Shown here one piece after another: positions 1-9,000 of a DNA stretch of 64,000 nucleotides. The position numbers and the translations under genes were made by a program. The notes beneath the pieces were generated by a model, which saw only the letters and a program-made list of their open reading frames with translations, made no database searches and was not told the origin of the DNA. The DNA is taken from NCBI RefSeq assembly GCF_900890425.1, contig NZ_CAAHFG010000002.1, positions 992,001 to 1,056,000 on the forward strand. Reading direction: 5' to 3'. The DNA is from Pontiella desulfatans. Its GTDB lineage: Bacteria > Verrucomicrobiota > Kiritimatiellia > Kiritimatiellales > Pontiellaceae. Positions within the stretch are counted from its first letter, which is position 1; the number at the start of each line of letters is the position of its first letter.

Positions 1-1
1 G

Positions 2-1381
2 GCTGCCTTCGCTGTAGTCGGTTGCATGACGCAGAGTGCGGTAGAGAAACCGCTGCCCCCTGAAGAGGCTCGGGAAATCGCCAAAGAGGCGTATGTTTAT
101 GGGAATCCGCTGGCGGATAGCTATCGGGTGTTATACGGCTCGTTTGTGAATGCGAAAGACCCTGAGTACAAAGCGCCGATCAATGAGCTGAAAAATATTT
201 CGCGGGTTTATACGCATAAAGACAAAGCCGTCCAAACCCCTAATTCGGACACGCCGTATAGCTGGTTATTGTTGGATCTGCGTGCAGAACCGTATGTGCT
301 GACGGTGCCCCCGATGGAGAAAGATCGCTATTTCAGCATCCAGCTGATTGATCTCTACACGCATAACTTTGACTACATCGGAAGCCGAACTACGGGGAAC
401 GAGGGAGGCAACTACCTGATTGCCGGTCCTAGCTGGACGGGCGAGAAACCGGATGGTGTGACGAAAGTGATTCCAGCCGAAACCGAGTTTGTACTGGCCC
501 TCTACCGCACCCAATTGTTTAATCCAACGGATCTTGAACAGGTGAAGAAAATACAGGCGCAGTATAAGGTGGACTCGCTCTCCACATTCCTTGGAACCGC
601 TGCGCCGGGAGCGGCTCCGGAGATCGACTTTATTGAGCCACTAACGCGCGATGAGATCAAAAAATCGCCCAAGGTTTTTGAGCAAATGAACTTTGTGCTG
701 CAGTTTTGCCCGACACATCCATCGGAAAAGAAGCTGATGAAACGCTTTGCCAAACTGAATATCGGCGCGGGAAAAACCTTCGACTGGGAGGCGTTTTCTC
801 CGGAAATTCAGGCGGCTATCGGCCAAGGCATTGCCGATGCATGGGAAAAGGATTTTGCCGCGTTGAAAGAGGCCGCAGATGCAGGGGAGATTGGTTCAGG
901 GGAAGTTTTTGGCACTCGTGAACACTTGAAGAACAACTATCTCTATCGCATGGCCGCTGCAGTACTGGGCATCTGGGGAAACAGCGAAGAAGAAGCCATG
1001 TATCCGAGCTACTATGTCGATGCGGATGGACAGAAGCTCAATGGGGCCCATTTCTATACCTTGCGCTTTGGAGCGGACCAACTTCCGCCTGTTAACGCCT
1101 TCTGGTCGCTGACGATGTATCAACTGCCCGAAAGCCTGCTCGTCGAGAACCCGCTCAACCGCTACCTGCTGAACTCGCCCATGATGGACGATTTTGTACG
1201 CGATTCGGATGGAGGCATTACCCTCTACATCCAGCACGAGTCGCCCGGAAAAGAGAAGGAACCCAACTGGCTTCCGGCCCCAGCTGGACCGTTTTCTTTA
1301 AATTTACGCCTCTACTGGCCCCAAGAAGAGGCGTTGAACGGATCATGGCAGCCGCCCGCATTAATTAGAGAGTCGAAGTAA
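2..1381 (+). CDS. DUF1254/DUF1214 family lipoprotein, 5' end outside window
   Basis: The reading frame is open to the left edge of the window. The codons before the first ATG (position 26) read AAFAVVGC and end in a lipobox-like V-V-G-C, and no Shine-Dalgarno sequence precedes that ATG. I therefore read this as a lipoprotein whose signal peptide starts outside the window, with Cys at 23-25 as the lipidated residue. The N-terminal two thirds fit DUF1254 (EAYVYGNPLADSY, then TPNSDTPYSW). The C-terminal third fits DUF1214, with the hallmark NWLPAPAGPFSLNLRLYWP near the end. DUF1254/DUF1214 proteins are common envelope proteins without a firmly known reaction. It ends before a 131-bp spacer and looks unrelated to the glycan loci further right. 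Family confidence is high and function unknown. Confidence 0.9.
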   Translation, partial: AAFAVVGCMTQSAVEKPLPPEEAREIAKEAYVYGNPLADSYRVLYGSFVNAKDPEYKAPINELKNISRVYTHKDKAVQTPNSDTPYSWLLLDLRAEPYVLTVPPMEKDRYFSIQLIDLYTHNFDYIGSRTTGNEGGNYLIAGPSWTGEKPDGVTKVIPAETEFVLALYRTQLFNPTDLEQVKKIQAQYKVDSLSTFLGTAAPGAAPEIDFIEPLTRDEIKKSPKVFEQMNFVLQFCPTHPSEKKLMKRFAKLNIGAGKTFDWEAFSPEIQAAIGQGIADAWEKDFAALKEAADAGEIGSGEVFGTREHLKNNYLYRMAAAVLGIWGNSEEEAMYPSYYVDADGQKLNGAHFYTLRFGADQLPPVNAFWSLTMYQLPESLLVENPLNRYLLNSPMMDDFVRDSDGGITLYIQHESPGKEKEPNWLPAPAGPFSLNLRLYWPQEEALNGSWQPPALIRESK

Positions 1382-1512
1382 CCAGCAACGAAGGATTCAA
1401 ATTCATGAAAAAACAACGGTCTAAGGTCAAATTTCAGTAAAGGGCGATTTTGAATGTAAGAAATCTAACGATCAGATTACTATGCAAAACCTGAATCATA
1501 GGAGAATACATA

Positions 1513-2022
1513 ATGAAAACTGGCGGAAAAAAAACAGTGTTGTGGAATAAAGCGTTGCAGTTCGTTTTTGGGTATTTTGTTATTTTGGCCCTTGCTTCAC
1601 CCTGCCTTGCTGCGGACGACGCTTCGCCTGCTCAAAAGTCCAAGGAGGCGGTAAGTCGATCCGCGCAAAATGTGTCCGATGGTGTTGCAACATTGCAGAC
1701 CCGGATTTCGGATAACCGCCTGGTAAACCGGACGCGCGACGAGAATGTGGCGTTTGTTATGATGGGCGTGCTGGTCGCTTCCGTTGCGGGTATGTTCTCC
1801 AAGGTCGGATGTACCGGATTGGGCATCGCAGGGCGTTTGGTTCTTGGGCTGGGCGGTGCGTTTATCGGGGGCATGGTGGTGCGTGTTGCTGAGATAGATT
1901 TTGCGTGGGGAACGATAACCATCGGTTATGAGGAGCTGTTGTTTTCCCTGCTCGGTGCGGTTGCCATTGTCGCTGCATCGCGGGGCATCCAGTATCAGCT
2001 GAAGAAAAAAAAGTCCAAATAG
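1513..2022 (+). CDS. small membrane protein, GlsB/YeaQ/YmgE (transglycosylase-associated)-like
   Basis: 169 residues. An N-terminal hydrophobic stretch (about 14-33, ending CLA|AD) looks like a signal peptide or first membrane helix. It is followed by a polar, probably coiled region (35-72), then by three hydrophobic glycine-rich segments at about 77-92, 99-121 and 135-156, and a Lys-rich cytoplasmic end (KKKKSK). The Gly-rich order AGRLVLGLGGAFIGGMVV followed by a second hydrophobic hairpin resembles the GlsB/YeaQ/YmgE (transglycosylase-associated) family, which is usually about 80-90 residues; here it would be the C-terminal half. Function in that family is poorly known (stress-linked membrane proteins). 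Start chosen from AGGAG eight bases upstream of ATG. Assignment is by pattern only and moderate. Confidence 0.7.
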   Translation: MKTGGKKTVLWNKALQFVFGYFVILALASPCLAADDASPAQKSKEAVSRSAQNVSDGVATLQTRISDNRLVNRTRDENVAFVMMGVLVASVAGMFSKVGCTGLGIAGRLVLGLGGAFIGGMVVRVAEIDFAWGTITIGYEELLFSLLGAVAIVAASRGIQYQLKKKKSK

Positions 2023-2102
2023 TTTGGCTGCCCATGCGCTGGCGGAGATCGGATGCCGGTTCAAATCGGAATGCTTCCTTATTTTTGCAACAAGGGGATA
2101 AG

Positions 2103-3194
2103 ATGAAATTATTACAGCCTATTGCCCTCCTGCTGCTTGCAGGTTCCGTTGCCGCCCATGCCGCGGAGACCAACCGCGTGGACGGGGTTGAGCCTGATGA
2201 AGAGGAGCGCTCCTGGGTCGCCGCCCCGCTGGTGGTAATGAATCCTGCATTCGGGAACGGCGGCGGTGCAGTCGGCCTCTATTTCTTCCGCCCGGACCCG
2301 GCCGATACGGTTTCGCCGGCCTCGACGGTCGGCCTCGTTGGGCTGTATTCGGGCACGGACAGTTATTTCGCCGGACTTTTTGCCAAGGCATTCCTGAGGG
2401 AGGACCTTTGGCGCGTGGCGGGCGGTGCCGTTAATGGAAAAATCAACAACGAGTTCGAGATCGGTGGATTCAACGAAACGGTTGAGTTTTCCACCCTGGT
2501 GAACGCGGTCTTTGTGCGGATCGACCGCCGCATTTCCGGCAACTGGTTCCTCGGCGGCAACGCCGGTATTGTGGATATCAACTACCGGGAAGGGAACGAC
2601 GCGAGCAAGATCTATTTCGACCTCTTCAATGTGGAGGACAACCTCTCCGGCCAGTTCGCCTTCATCGGTTTCCACGATTCGCGCGACGACATCCGATACC
2701 CGGAGACCGGCAACTATTCCGAGGCCACCCTGACCTTTGTTCCCGAATGGCTCGGCTCGGTGGAGGGCTACCACGCCCTCGAAATGTTCGCCAACCAATA
2801 CGTTTCCACGTTCGAGCGCCAGGTGCTGGCGCTGCGCGCCTACGGACGCTTCACGCCCTCGGGCACTCCCTATTCAGGGCTTTCAAGCCTGGGGCGGCAG
2901 AGTGATTTGCGCGGCTATACGTCCGGCGAAAATATCGCGGAAAACCTGATGGCCTTGCAGGCGGAATACCGCTGGTTCCTGACCCGCCGCTTCGGCGTGG
3001 TGGGATTTGCCGGGGTGTCGGAACTCTACAACGGCTCCATCGAAAACATCAATGGCGACACGTTCTACCCCAGTGCCGGCCTGGGTTTCCGCTACATGCT
3101 GCACGAAGAGAACAAAATGACGTTCCGCTTCGACTACGCCTGGGGTTCGAACGACGAGAGCGGCTTCTATGTCGGTGTCGGCGAGGCGTTTTGA
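2103..3194 (+). CDS. BamA/TamA (D15 surface antigen) family outer-membrane barrel protein
   Basis: 363 residues from the ATG at 2103, which has AAGGGG just upstream and starts a clean signal peptide (MKLLQPIALLLLAGSVAAHA). An in-frame start at 2034 has neither. The mature part alternates short amphipathic strands with turns, as in a beta-barrel. Its middle and end (FIGFHDSRDDIRYPETGNYSE..., LSSLGRQSDLRGYTSG, then LQAEYRWFLTRRFGVVGFAG, and a final aromatic F) match the C-terminal barrel of bacterial surface antigen D15 proteins, including the [VL]RGY-type loop-6 motif (here LRGY). There is no room for POTRA domains, so it is not BamA itself. Such POTRA-less barrels may form pores or transport lipids or proteins. 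It follows the small membrane protein by 80 bp and may be co-transcribed with it. Confidence 0.8.
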   Translation: MKLLQPIALLLLAGSVAAHAAETNRVDGVEPDEEERSWVAAPLVVMNPAFGNGGGAVGLYFFRPDPADTVSPASTVGLVGLYSGTDSYFAGLFAKAFLREDLWRVAGGAVNGKINNEFEIGGFNETVEFSTLVNAVFVRIDRRISGNWFLGGNAGIVDINYREGNDASKIYFDLFNVEDNLSGQFAFIGFHDSRDDIRYPETGNYSEATLTFVPEWLGSVEGYHALEMFANQYVSTFERQVLALRAYGRFTPSGTPYSGLSSLGRQSDLRGYTSGENIAENLMALQAEYRWFLTRRFGVVGFAGVSELYNGSIENINGDTFYPSAGLGFRYMLHEENKMTFRFDYAWGSNDESGFYVGVGEAF

Positions 3195-3223
3195 GCCATC
3201 AGTTAATTCCTGCTAGTTCCCGC

Positions 3224-3248
3224 ATCCGGGCGGGGGCCATGCCCGGAT
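3224..3248. terminator. hairpin between converging genes
   Basis: A perfect 8-bp inverted repeat, ATCCGGGC / GCCCGGAT with a 9-nt loop, lies between the end of the outer-membrane protein gene and the converging fucosidase gene. No run of T follows on either strand, so a rho-independent terminator is only a guess from position and stem strength. Confidence 0.35.
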
Positions 3249-3327
3249 CTTGGTGGTGCCGATACCGTGAGGCTCAGCCCTCCCTTGCGATATGCCGCAT
3301 TGTATGTTTCACAAGATGTGTTGGTTT

Positions 3328-5358
3328 TTACGGTCTACGCAGCTCGATGCTGCTTGGCATGAAGAGTTCCTTGTCGGTGATGTTTTCTCCGGTGATCGTG
3401 ATGGTGTGGTTGCCGGGATCGAGGTGGACGGTTCCAAGTTCGTGCGGAACATATTTCACCTTTTTGTCGTGATCCGGTTTCGGCTGGGTTTTAACGATGC
3501 CGGTAAATTTTTGTCCGTCCACCGATACGGCATAGCTGCCGCCATGCCGGCCTTCAACGGCCACATAAACGAGGTCGAGCACCAGATTGATCGGCTCTTC
3601 GACCCGGAGGTTCCAGGTGACCTTTCCGTCGTTCATCGCCTTCTTGTTCCAGCCGACCACGCCGTTGTCGCGCGGGCTTCCGTGTCCCCACTTCAGGCCG
3701 CCTTCAAACTTGGATTCAAAAACGTGCAGGCGTTGGGAGGGCATGTTGGAAACCAGCAGGATGGTTTCGTCGTCTTCGATGCCGGCCGGTTCGCCGTCGG
3801 TTTCAACCACGATGACCGTGTTGACGGGGTCGAGCGGTTTTTCGGGGGCATCGATCTTCCAGTCGTTGGAACCGCTGCGGGCAAACTTCAGTGCTGCGCC
3901 GTTGGCCAAGAGCGAGGCCTTGCTGATCGGCGTTGTAAGCCCGGCCAAGGTGATTTGCCCATCGGTCGGCCAGCGGAAGACGTGCAGGTAGAGCTTGTTG
4001 CCCTTGCGCGAAACATGGCCGAAGGTTTGCGGCGGAAGCGGCGTGTGTGTGGTGCCATAGATGGATTCGCCGTTCACGTCCATCCACTTGCCGATGCCTT
4101 TGAGGATTTCGACATCCTCGGGCGCAATCAGCCCGTTGCCCATGGGGCCGACGTTCATGAGCATGTTGCCGCCGCACTCGGCGGTGCGCGCCAGCAGGCG
4201 GATGAAGAAGGAGGCCGGCTTGTGGCTCTTGTCTTTGGCGTGGTAGCCGTAGGAGAGGTTGGTGGTGGGGATGCCTTCCCAGACGTCGTGCTCCTTGTGG
4301 TAGGGCTGGATGTCGTCGGGCTGGTCGCAGGTGGAGGCATAGTCGCCTAGACCGTAGCCGATGCGGCCGCTGACCACGATGTTCGGATCGGCCTTCCGCA
4401 GCGCCTTGAGCACCATCTGGTTTTGGTAGAGCGGAACCCAGCCGGGGGTGTCGAACCAGATGATCTCCGGCTGGTAGCGGTTGATGATTTCGAGCATTTG
4501 GGGAATCGACTTTTCCTTGATGTACTGTTCGGAGCGGGCGATGTGGTCGGCATGCTTTTGTAGGTTGTACCAATTGCTCCGTTCCGTGGGGTGGTGCGGG
4601 AAGTCCCAGGTGTTGCGCTGCCCACCGGGGTGCGACCAGTCCTGCGCCTGGGAATAGTAGAAGCCGAAGTGGACGCCGTGTTTCTTGCACGCGTCGCGCA
4701 GCTCGGCCAGCGGGTCGCGCTTGAACGGGGTCGCGTCGTCAATATCCCACTCGTTGACATCTGAGGGCCACATGGCGAGGCCGTCGTGGTGCTTGGCGGT
4801 GATCACGAAATATTTCATGCCGGCGGCCTTGCAGAGCCGGATCCATTCGTCGGCATTGAATTTAACCGGGTTGAATTGGGCTGCGACATCGGTCGCGTAG
4901 TTATCGAGCGGGATTTTATGCGAGCGCAGGATATGCTCGGAATAGCCAGTGGAAACCTCTCCGTCCCATTCGCCCGCTAGGACAGAATAAACGCCCCAGT
5001 GGACAAACATGCCGAACTTGGCTTCCTTATACCATTCCAGCCGCTGGTCGCGCTTTTTCATCGATTCGACAAACCATTTCGGGTCTTTTTCGGGTTCGGG
5101 ATAGAGGGGTTGGGCGGAAACTTTCGGGGCAGGGGCTCCGGTGCGGGGATTCCATTCGTCGGCCGACAGCAGGTTGTCGCCGTTCTTGTCGAGTTCGGCA
5201 AACCGTTTGGTGTATTTTCCCGGGTCGAACTCGCGGCCGACCTTTTTGTTGTATTCGCGTTTGTTGGAAAAGAACTGCTCGATATCAATTCCTTCCGCCG
5301 CAAAGGCAGCGGCGGCACCAAGCAACAAGGCCATGCTAAGGCTGGTGGTCGTCGTCAT
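3328..5358 (-). CDS. secreted GH29 alpha-L-fucosidase with N-terminal EF-hand
   Basis: 676 residues from the ATG at 5358, which has AGGAG upstream and begins a signal peptide (MTTTTSLSMALLLGAAAAFAAEG). The longer in-frame start at 5472 is not credible. Residues 57-68 (DKNGDNLLSADE) form a textbook 12-residue EF-hand calcium loop, unusual before a fucosidase. The GH29 TIM barrel follows from about residue 85: FGMFVHWGVYS, ITAKHHDGLAMW, and the expected nucleophile Asp303 in IIWFDTPGW. A beta-sandwich follows and a further C-terminal domain (about 540-676, ending NHTITITGENIT...) resembles a carbohydrate-binding module. It should cleave terminal alpha-L-fucose in the periplasm or outside the cell. 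An imperfect copy of the local LacI-type operator lies over a TATAAT box about 145 bp upstream. Confidence 0.93.
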   Translation of the reverse strand: MTTTTSLSMALLLGAAAAFAAEGIDIEQFFSNKREYNKKVGREFDPGKYTKRFAELDKNGDNLLSADEWNPRTGAPAPKVSAQPLYPEPEKDPKWFVESMKKRDQRLEWYKEAKFGMFVHWGVYSVLAGEWDGEVSTGYSEHILRSHKIPLDNYATDVAAQFNPVKFNADEWIRLCKAAGMKYFVITAKHHDGLAMWPSDVNEWDIDDATPFKRDPLAELRDACKKHGVHFGFYYSQAQDWSHPGGQRNTWDFPHHPTERSNWYNLQKHADHIARSEQYIKEKSIPQMLEIINRYQPEIIWFDTPGWVPLYQNQMVLKALRKADPNIVVSGRIGYGLGDYASTCDQPDDIQPYHKEHDVWEGIPTTNLSYGYHAKDKSHKPASFFIRLLARTAECGGNMLMNVGPMGNGLIAPEDVEILKGIGKWMDVNGESIYGTTHTPLPPQTFGHVSRKGNKLYLHVFRWPTDGQITLAGLTTPISKASLLANGAALKFARSGSNDWKIDAPEKPLDPVNTVIVVETDGEPAGIEDDETILLVSNMPSQRLHVFESKFEGGLKWGHGSPRDNGVVGWNKKAMNDGKVTWNLRVEEPINLVLDLVYVAVEGRHGGSYAVSVDGQKFTGIVKTQPKPDHDKKVKYVPHELGTVHLDPGNHTITITGENITDKELFMPSSIELRRP

Positions 5359-5494
5359 AATATAAACTCCTTTTGGATTGCCCAACGGCACCGGCTTGGG
5401 CCGTGGCGTTTTCTGTAAATGCTTCGGGCAATGTGGTGAGAACGATGCCGCAAATGAATCGCAAAGCATCATTTGACCAAAAACCGCCCGTAAA

Positions 5495-5508
5495 ATAAAA
5501 CATTATAT
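5495..5508 (-). promoter_or_regulatory. promoter -10 with imperfect LacI-type operator (fucosidase gene)
   Basis: The sequence ATAAA-ACAT-TATAT differs at one base from the dyad ATAAA-N4-TTTAT found in five other promoters of this locus. On the minus strand a perfect TATAAT (5507-5502) lies inside it; I see no good -35 box. The fucosidase start codon is 137 bp downstream. The overlap of operator and -10 suggests repression. Confidence 0.5.
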
Positions 5509-5590
5509 TTAACGTGGTTTAGCTGTTTTGGCCAGCCTGTTTTTGGGAAACCTTTTGATCATTCAGGTGAGAGTGACGAACGGTTAAGTG

Positions 5591-6009
5591 CTATTGAATG
5601 CTGGCTTCGACTTTAAAAAAGCTGCTCGACGGGTTCAGGCTGCCTAAACAAAATCGGTCGGTATCGCCGTGGCTCCCAACCAATCCTGGGTGACCGACCA
5701 GTGGGCCAGGCCGGGGCTTTCCCAAACGCGGTACAACACTCCCGTGGCGCTCGGCCAGGCAAGTCGGAACGTTCCAGATGTTGGAACCGGTGAGGCATCG
5801 GAGATGGCAAACATGGAATCCGGGTCGTCCGGGTTGGTGCCGAGCGCAATCTCCAGCGCGTCGGTCAGCCCGTCGCCGTCGCTGTCCGCCGGGATGGCGG
5901 TTCCGGCGATGCGGAACATGAAGTCGAATGAGGAGGGGGCGGAAAGGCCGATCCACGGCGTGGCGGAAAAGGCGTGGAAGGTGTGGCTGATGATTTCCGG
6001 CAGTTTTTT
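5591..6009 (-). pseudogene. orphan, frameshifted copy of the type-3-repeat C-terminal tail
   Basis: The open frame begins just after a TGA at 6012-6010 and has no start region. It carries the tail shared with the two lyases to its right: SDGDGLTDALEIALGTNPDD, then GVLYRVWESPGLAHW. That frame ends early at a TAG near 5647, but the expected ending (SSSFFKVEASIQ and a stop at 5593-5591) continues in another frame, so one frameshift has occurred. The fragment lies directly downstream of the heparinase-like gene, whose own tail is similar. It is either the relic of another lyase gene whose front has been deleted, or a partial duplication of the neighbour's 3' end. I do not expect a functional product. 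Confidence 0.75.
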
Positions 6010-6032
6010 TCAATGTAAATGGCTACGTGGGG

Positions 6033-9000
6033 TTATTCAATCTGGGCTTCGACCTTGAAGAACCCGTTGGATGGGGTGAGGTCGAGTTCATAGGCATCTT
6101 CGGGAACGGTCGACGCTGTGGCCCAGTCACGTGCCACCAACCAGTTGGTCAGGTCGGGGCTTTCCCAGACGCGGTAGAGCACGCCGTTGGTGCTCGGCCA
6201 GGTGACCTCGATTTTTCCAACCATTGGAAGCGAGGTGGTGCCGGTGATCTCGAAAACGGAATCCGGATCGTCCGGGTCGGTGCCGAGCGCGATTTCCTGC
6301 GCGTCGGTCAGCCCGTCGCCGTCGCTGTCGGGGTCGCCCGCCACCACGTCACCGGCAACGTAGAACATGAAGTCGTCGTTGCTGTCGGCGACCACGCCGT
6401 TCCAAGGATTGGAAGCCCAGTCGGCCACATCGTAGGTGGTGCATTCCCACTGGTTGCCATCGGCGTAGATTCCGGAATCGTCGCGGAAGAAGCCCCACTT
6501 ATTCGCCGCATCCGTTCCGTCGAAGAACACGAGGAAGCTGTAGCTTCCGCCGCCATTCAGCGTCAGTCCGTCGCCGAGGCTGAATTTCACCCAGTCGCCG
6601 CCCGCCACATCGCTGGCGGCAGTACCGTCGCCCAGCGCGCCGAGGTCGTAGGAATAGGTGTTCAGCAACTGGGCGCTGCCTGCGCTGTTGGTGAAGACCT
6701 TGATCTGAAGCTGGTCGGAATAGGCATCGAAATTCTCGCTCGTCTTCGACTTCAGGTAGATTTCGGTCAGCGCATAGCTTTCGCCCGGTTGCAGGTCGGC
6801 AAGCTGGAAGGATTGGCCGACTGCAAACTGTTGCGTATCGGTACGGATCACTTCGCGGGAGCGGGTTTGGGCACCTTCGGCACCGGTCAGGATGTTGCTG
6901 CCGCCGGCCGGGGACGTGCTGCCGATGCTGATGACCGTTGGCATGTCGGGCAGGGCTTCAACAGTAATGGACACGGTGGCTACCGGACTGTTGGTTTCCC
7001 CGTCGTTCACCGTATAGGTGAAGCTGTCGGAGCCGCTGTAGTGGGAGTCCGGCGTGTAGGTCAGGTTCGGGGCGGTTCCGCTGAGCGAACCGTTGGCTGG
7101 TTGAGTCACCACCTGGTAGGCCAAGTTGCTGCCTTCGGGGTCGGAGCCGGACAGAATGATGTCGGTGCTGCTGTTTTCCACAACGGACACCGTCAGGTTC
7201 GAGGCCGCCGGCGGTTCGTTGGGAGGCGCTAGACCTGCTAAAACGGTGGTGGTGTCGGTTGCGCGTTCGCCGTCGCCGTTGAGGGCAATCACTTCAACCG
7301 TGTAGGAACCGGCAACGGGGTAGGTGTGTTCGAGCGTGTCGATGCCGGTGAAATCGATCCGGCCATCGCCGTCGAGATCCCAGCCGATGTTGGAGGCGGG
7401 GATCGGCGATCCATAGCCGTCGTCGGTGGAGACGGCCGAGAAGGTGTAGGCCAGCAGGTTGCTGGAATTCTGGGTGGCCTGCAGCGCGACGGAGGGCAGT
7501 GCGCCCTGCGGGGTGTGGCTGAAGGCATCGACGGGTATGCGTGAATAGGTGTTCGATGCCGGCGGCATCCAGTCCAGGAAGAAGCCCCCGGCGTTGCGCA
7601 GGCTCAGATCCCCTTTTTCGTCCCAGACCAGCGACATTTCGAATGCGTGCGTGCCGGCCTGCAGGGCGGCGCCCACTTCCCAGGGCAGCCAGGAGGCGTC
7701 CGTCAGCGAGTTGCCGATCTCGACGCCGTCGATCTTGAGCACCACGTCCTCGCCGGCGTAGCGGAACCGGTAGTCGCCGGTGGCGGGGACGTCGATGAAG
7801 CCCGAATAGGTGTAGGTGTTGGCGGAGGAGAGGCCGATCTCCGGCACGCGGACGTCCGGCAGGACGGCGCCGCCCTGCGAATAGGAGCAGAAAAGGCCGG
7901 GCTGTGTACTGCCCGCGGACTGCGCGGAGAGGAGGTTGCGGAAACCCTGGGCCACGATGGGCGAGGTGATGACGCCGCCGGTGTTCTCGGCCTGGGCATA
8001 GACGACTGTCCCGGTTCCGGCGGCGATTTGCGCGGCGGAAACCGTGTGCGCGTTGGTTGCCGTTCCGGAGGGCGGGGCATCGATCCCGACCCGGACGGTT
8101 CCGTTGGAATAGCGCGTGTCGATTGTAATATCCCCGGTATGCAGCGGCAGGGTTTCGGAGGGCATTTCGCGTTCCCAGCGCCCTTGGTTGGGATTGATGT
8201 AGGCGAGCGGAACGGTGGTGGCCGACGGAATGTAGCGGACGCGAACCTGGGCGGCTTCACGGTTGCTGTCGTTCACCGCGTGTTGTTTATAGAGGTCGCT
8301 GGCTGGGTCGTAGCGCACGACGGCATCCTGGTGGATGGCAATGAACACGCCGTTGGCGTGTGCGTCCACGCGCTTGATTTCGAATGAGTCGACAAAATCG
8401 ACCGAGCCGTCGGCCTTGAGGAAGTCGATGAAAATCATTTCGCGGTCGAGGCGTTCGCCGACCGGCAGGTTGATGTCGCTAATATATCCGTCCTCGCCTT
8501 CGCCGAGGATGGCGCGCTGCGTGCCGAGCAGGCTGCCGGTAATGACGGCCTCCGGGAGCGCGAGGGATTTGCCGCCGCAGCTGGCGCTGGTGCCGCCGAC
8601 CAGGTAGAGGTCGCAGTCGGTTCCATCGGTGATGGCCGCGGCATAGGAGGCGTTGGCGCTGAGCGGGCCGTTGGACATGCTGCGCTGATCGGCGGAATCG
8701 GTGGCGTTGGTTCCGCCGAGCGAGATGAGGTGGTGGTCGGTTCGCCCGTCGGTGAAGTTGACGGTCAAGGCCAGTTCGACGGGTACACCGTTGCTTTCGA
8801 CGATGGATTTATCTACGGAGGCGATGGCCGTGGCACCGCCGGTGAACGGTTCGTGGACGAGGGCGAAAACGGTGTTGAGATCCGTGCCGCTGCGCCGGAG
8901 GATCATCTTCGGGGTGGTGAGCCCGGGTTCGCCGCTGTTCGGGGTGGAGGTGTCGTAGTAGACCGGCCCGTCGCCGAGGATGAGTTCCAAGTTCTCCGCC

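Noticed and set aside
1382-1512. Tiny frame MKKQRSKVKFQ (11 codons) after a weak ribosome site
   Set aside because: Too short and without any support from context.
2103-3194. Full-length BamA
   Set aside because: The protein has only 363 residues and no space for POTRA domains; it is a barrel-only member of the D15 group.
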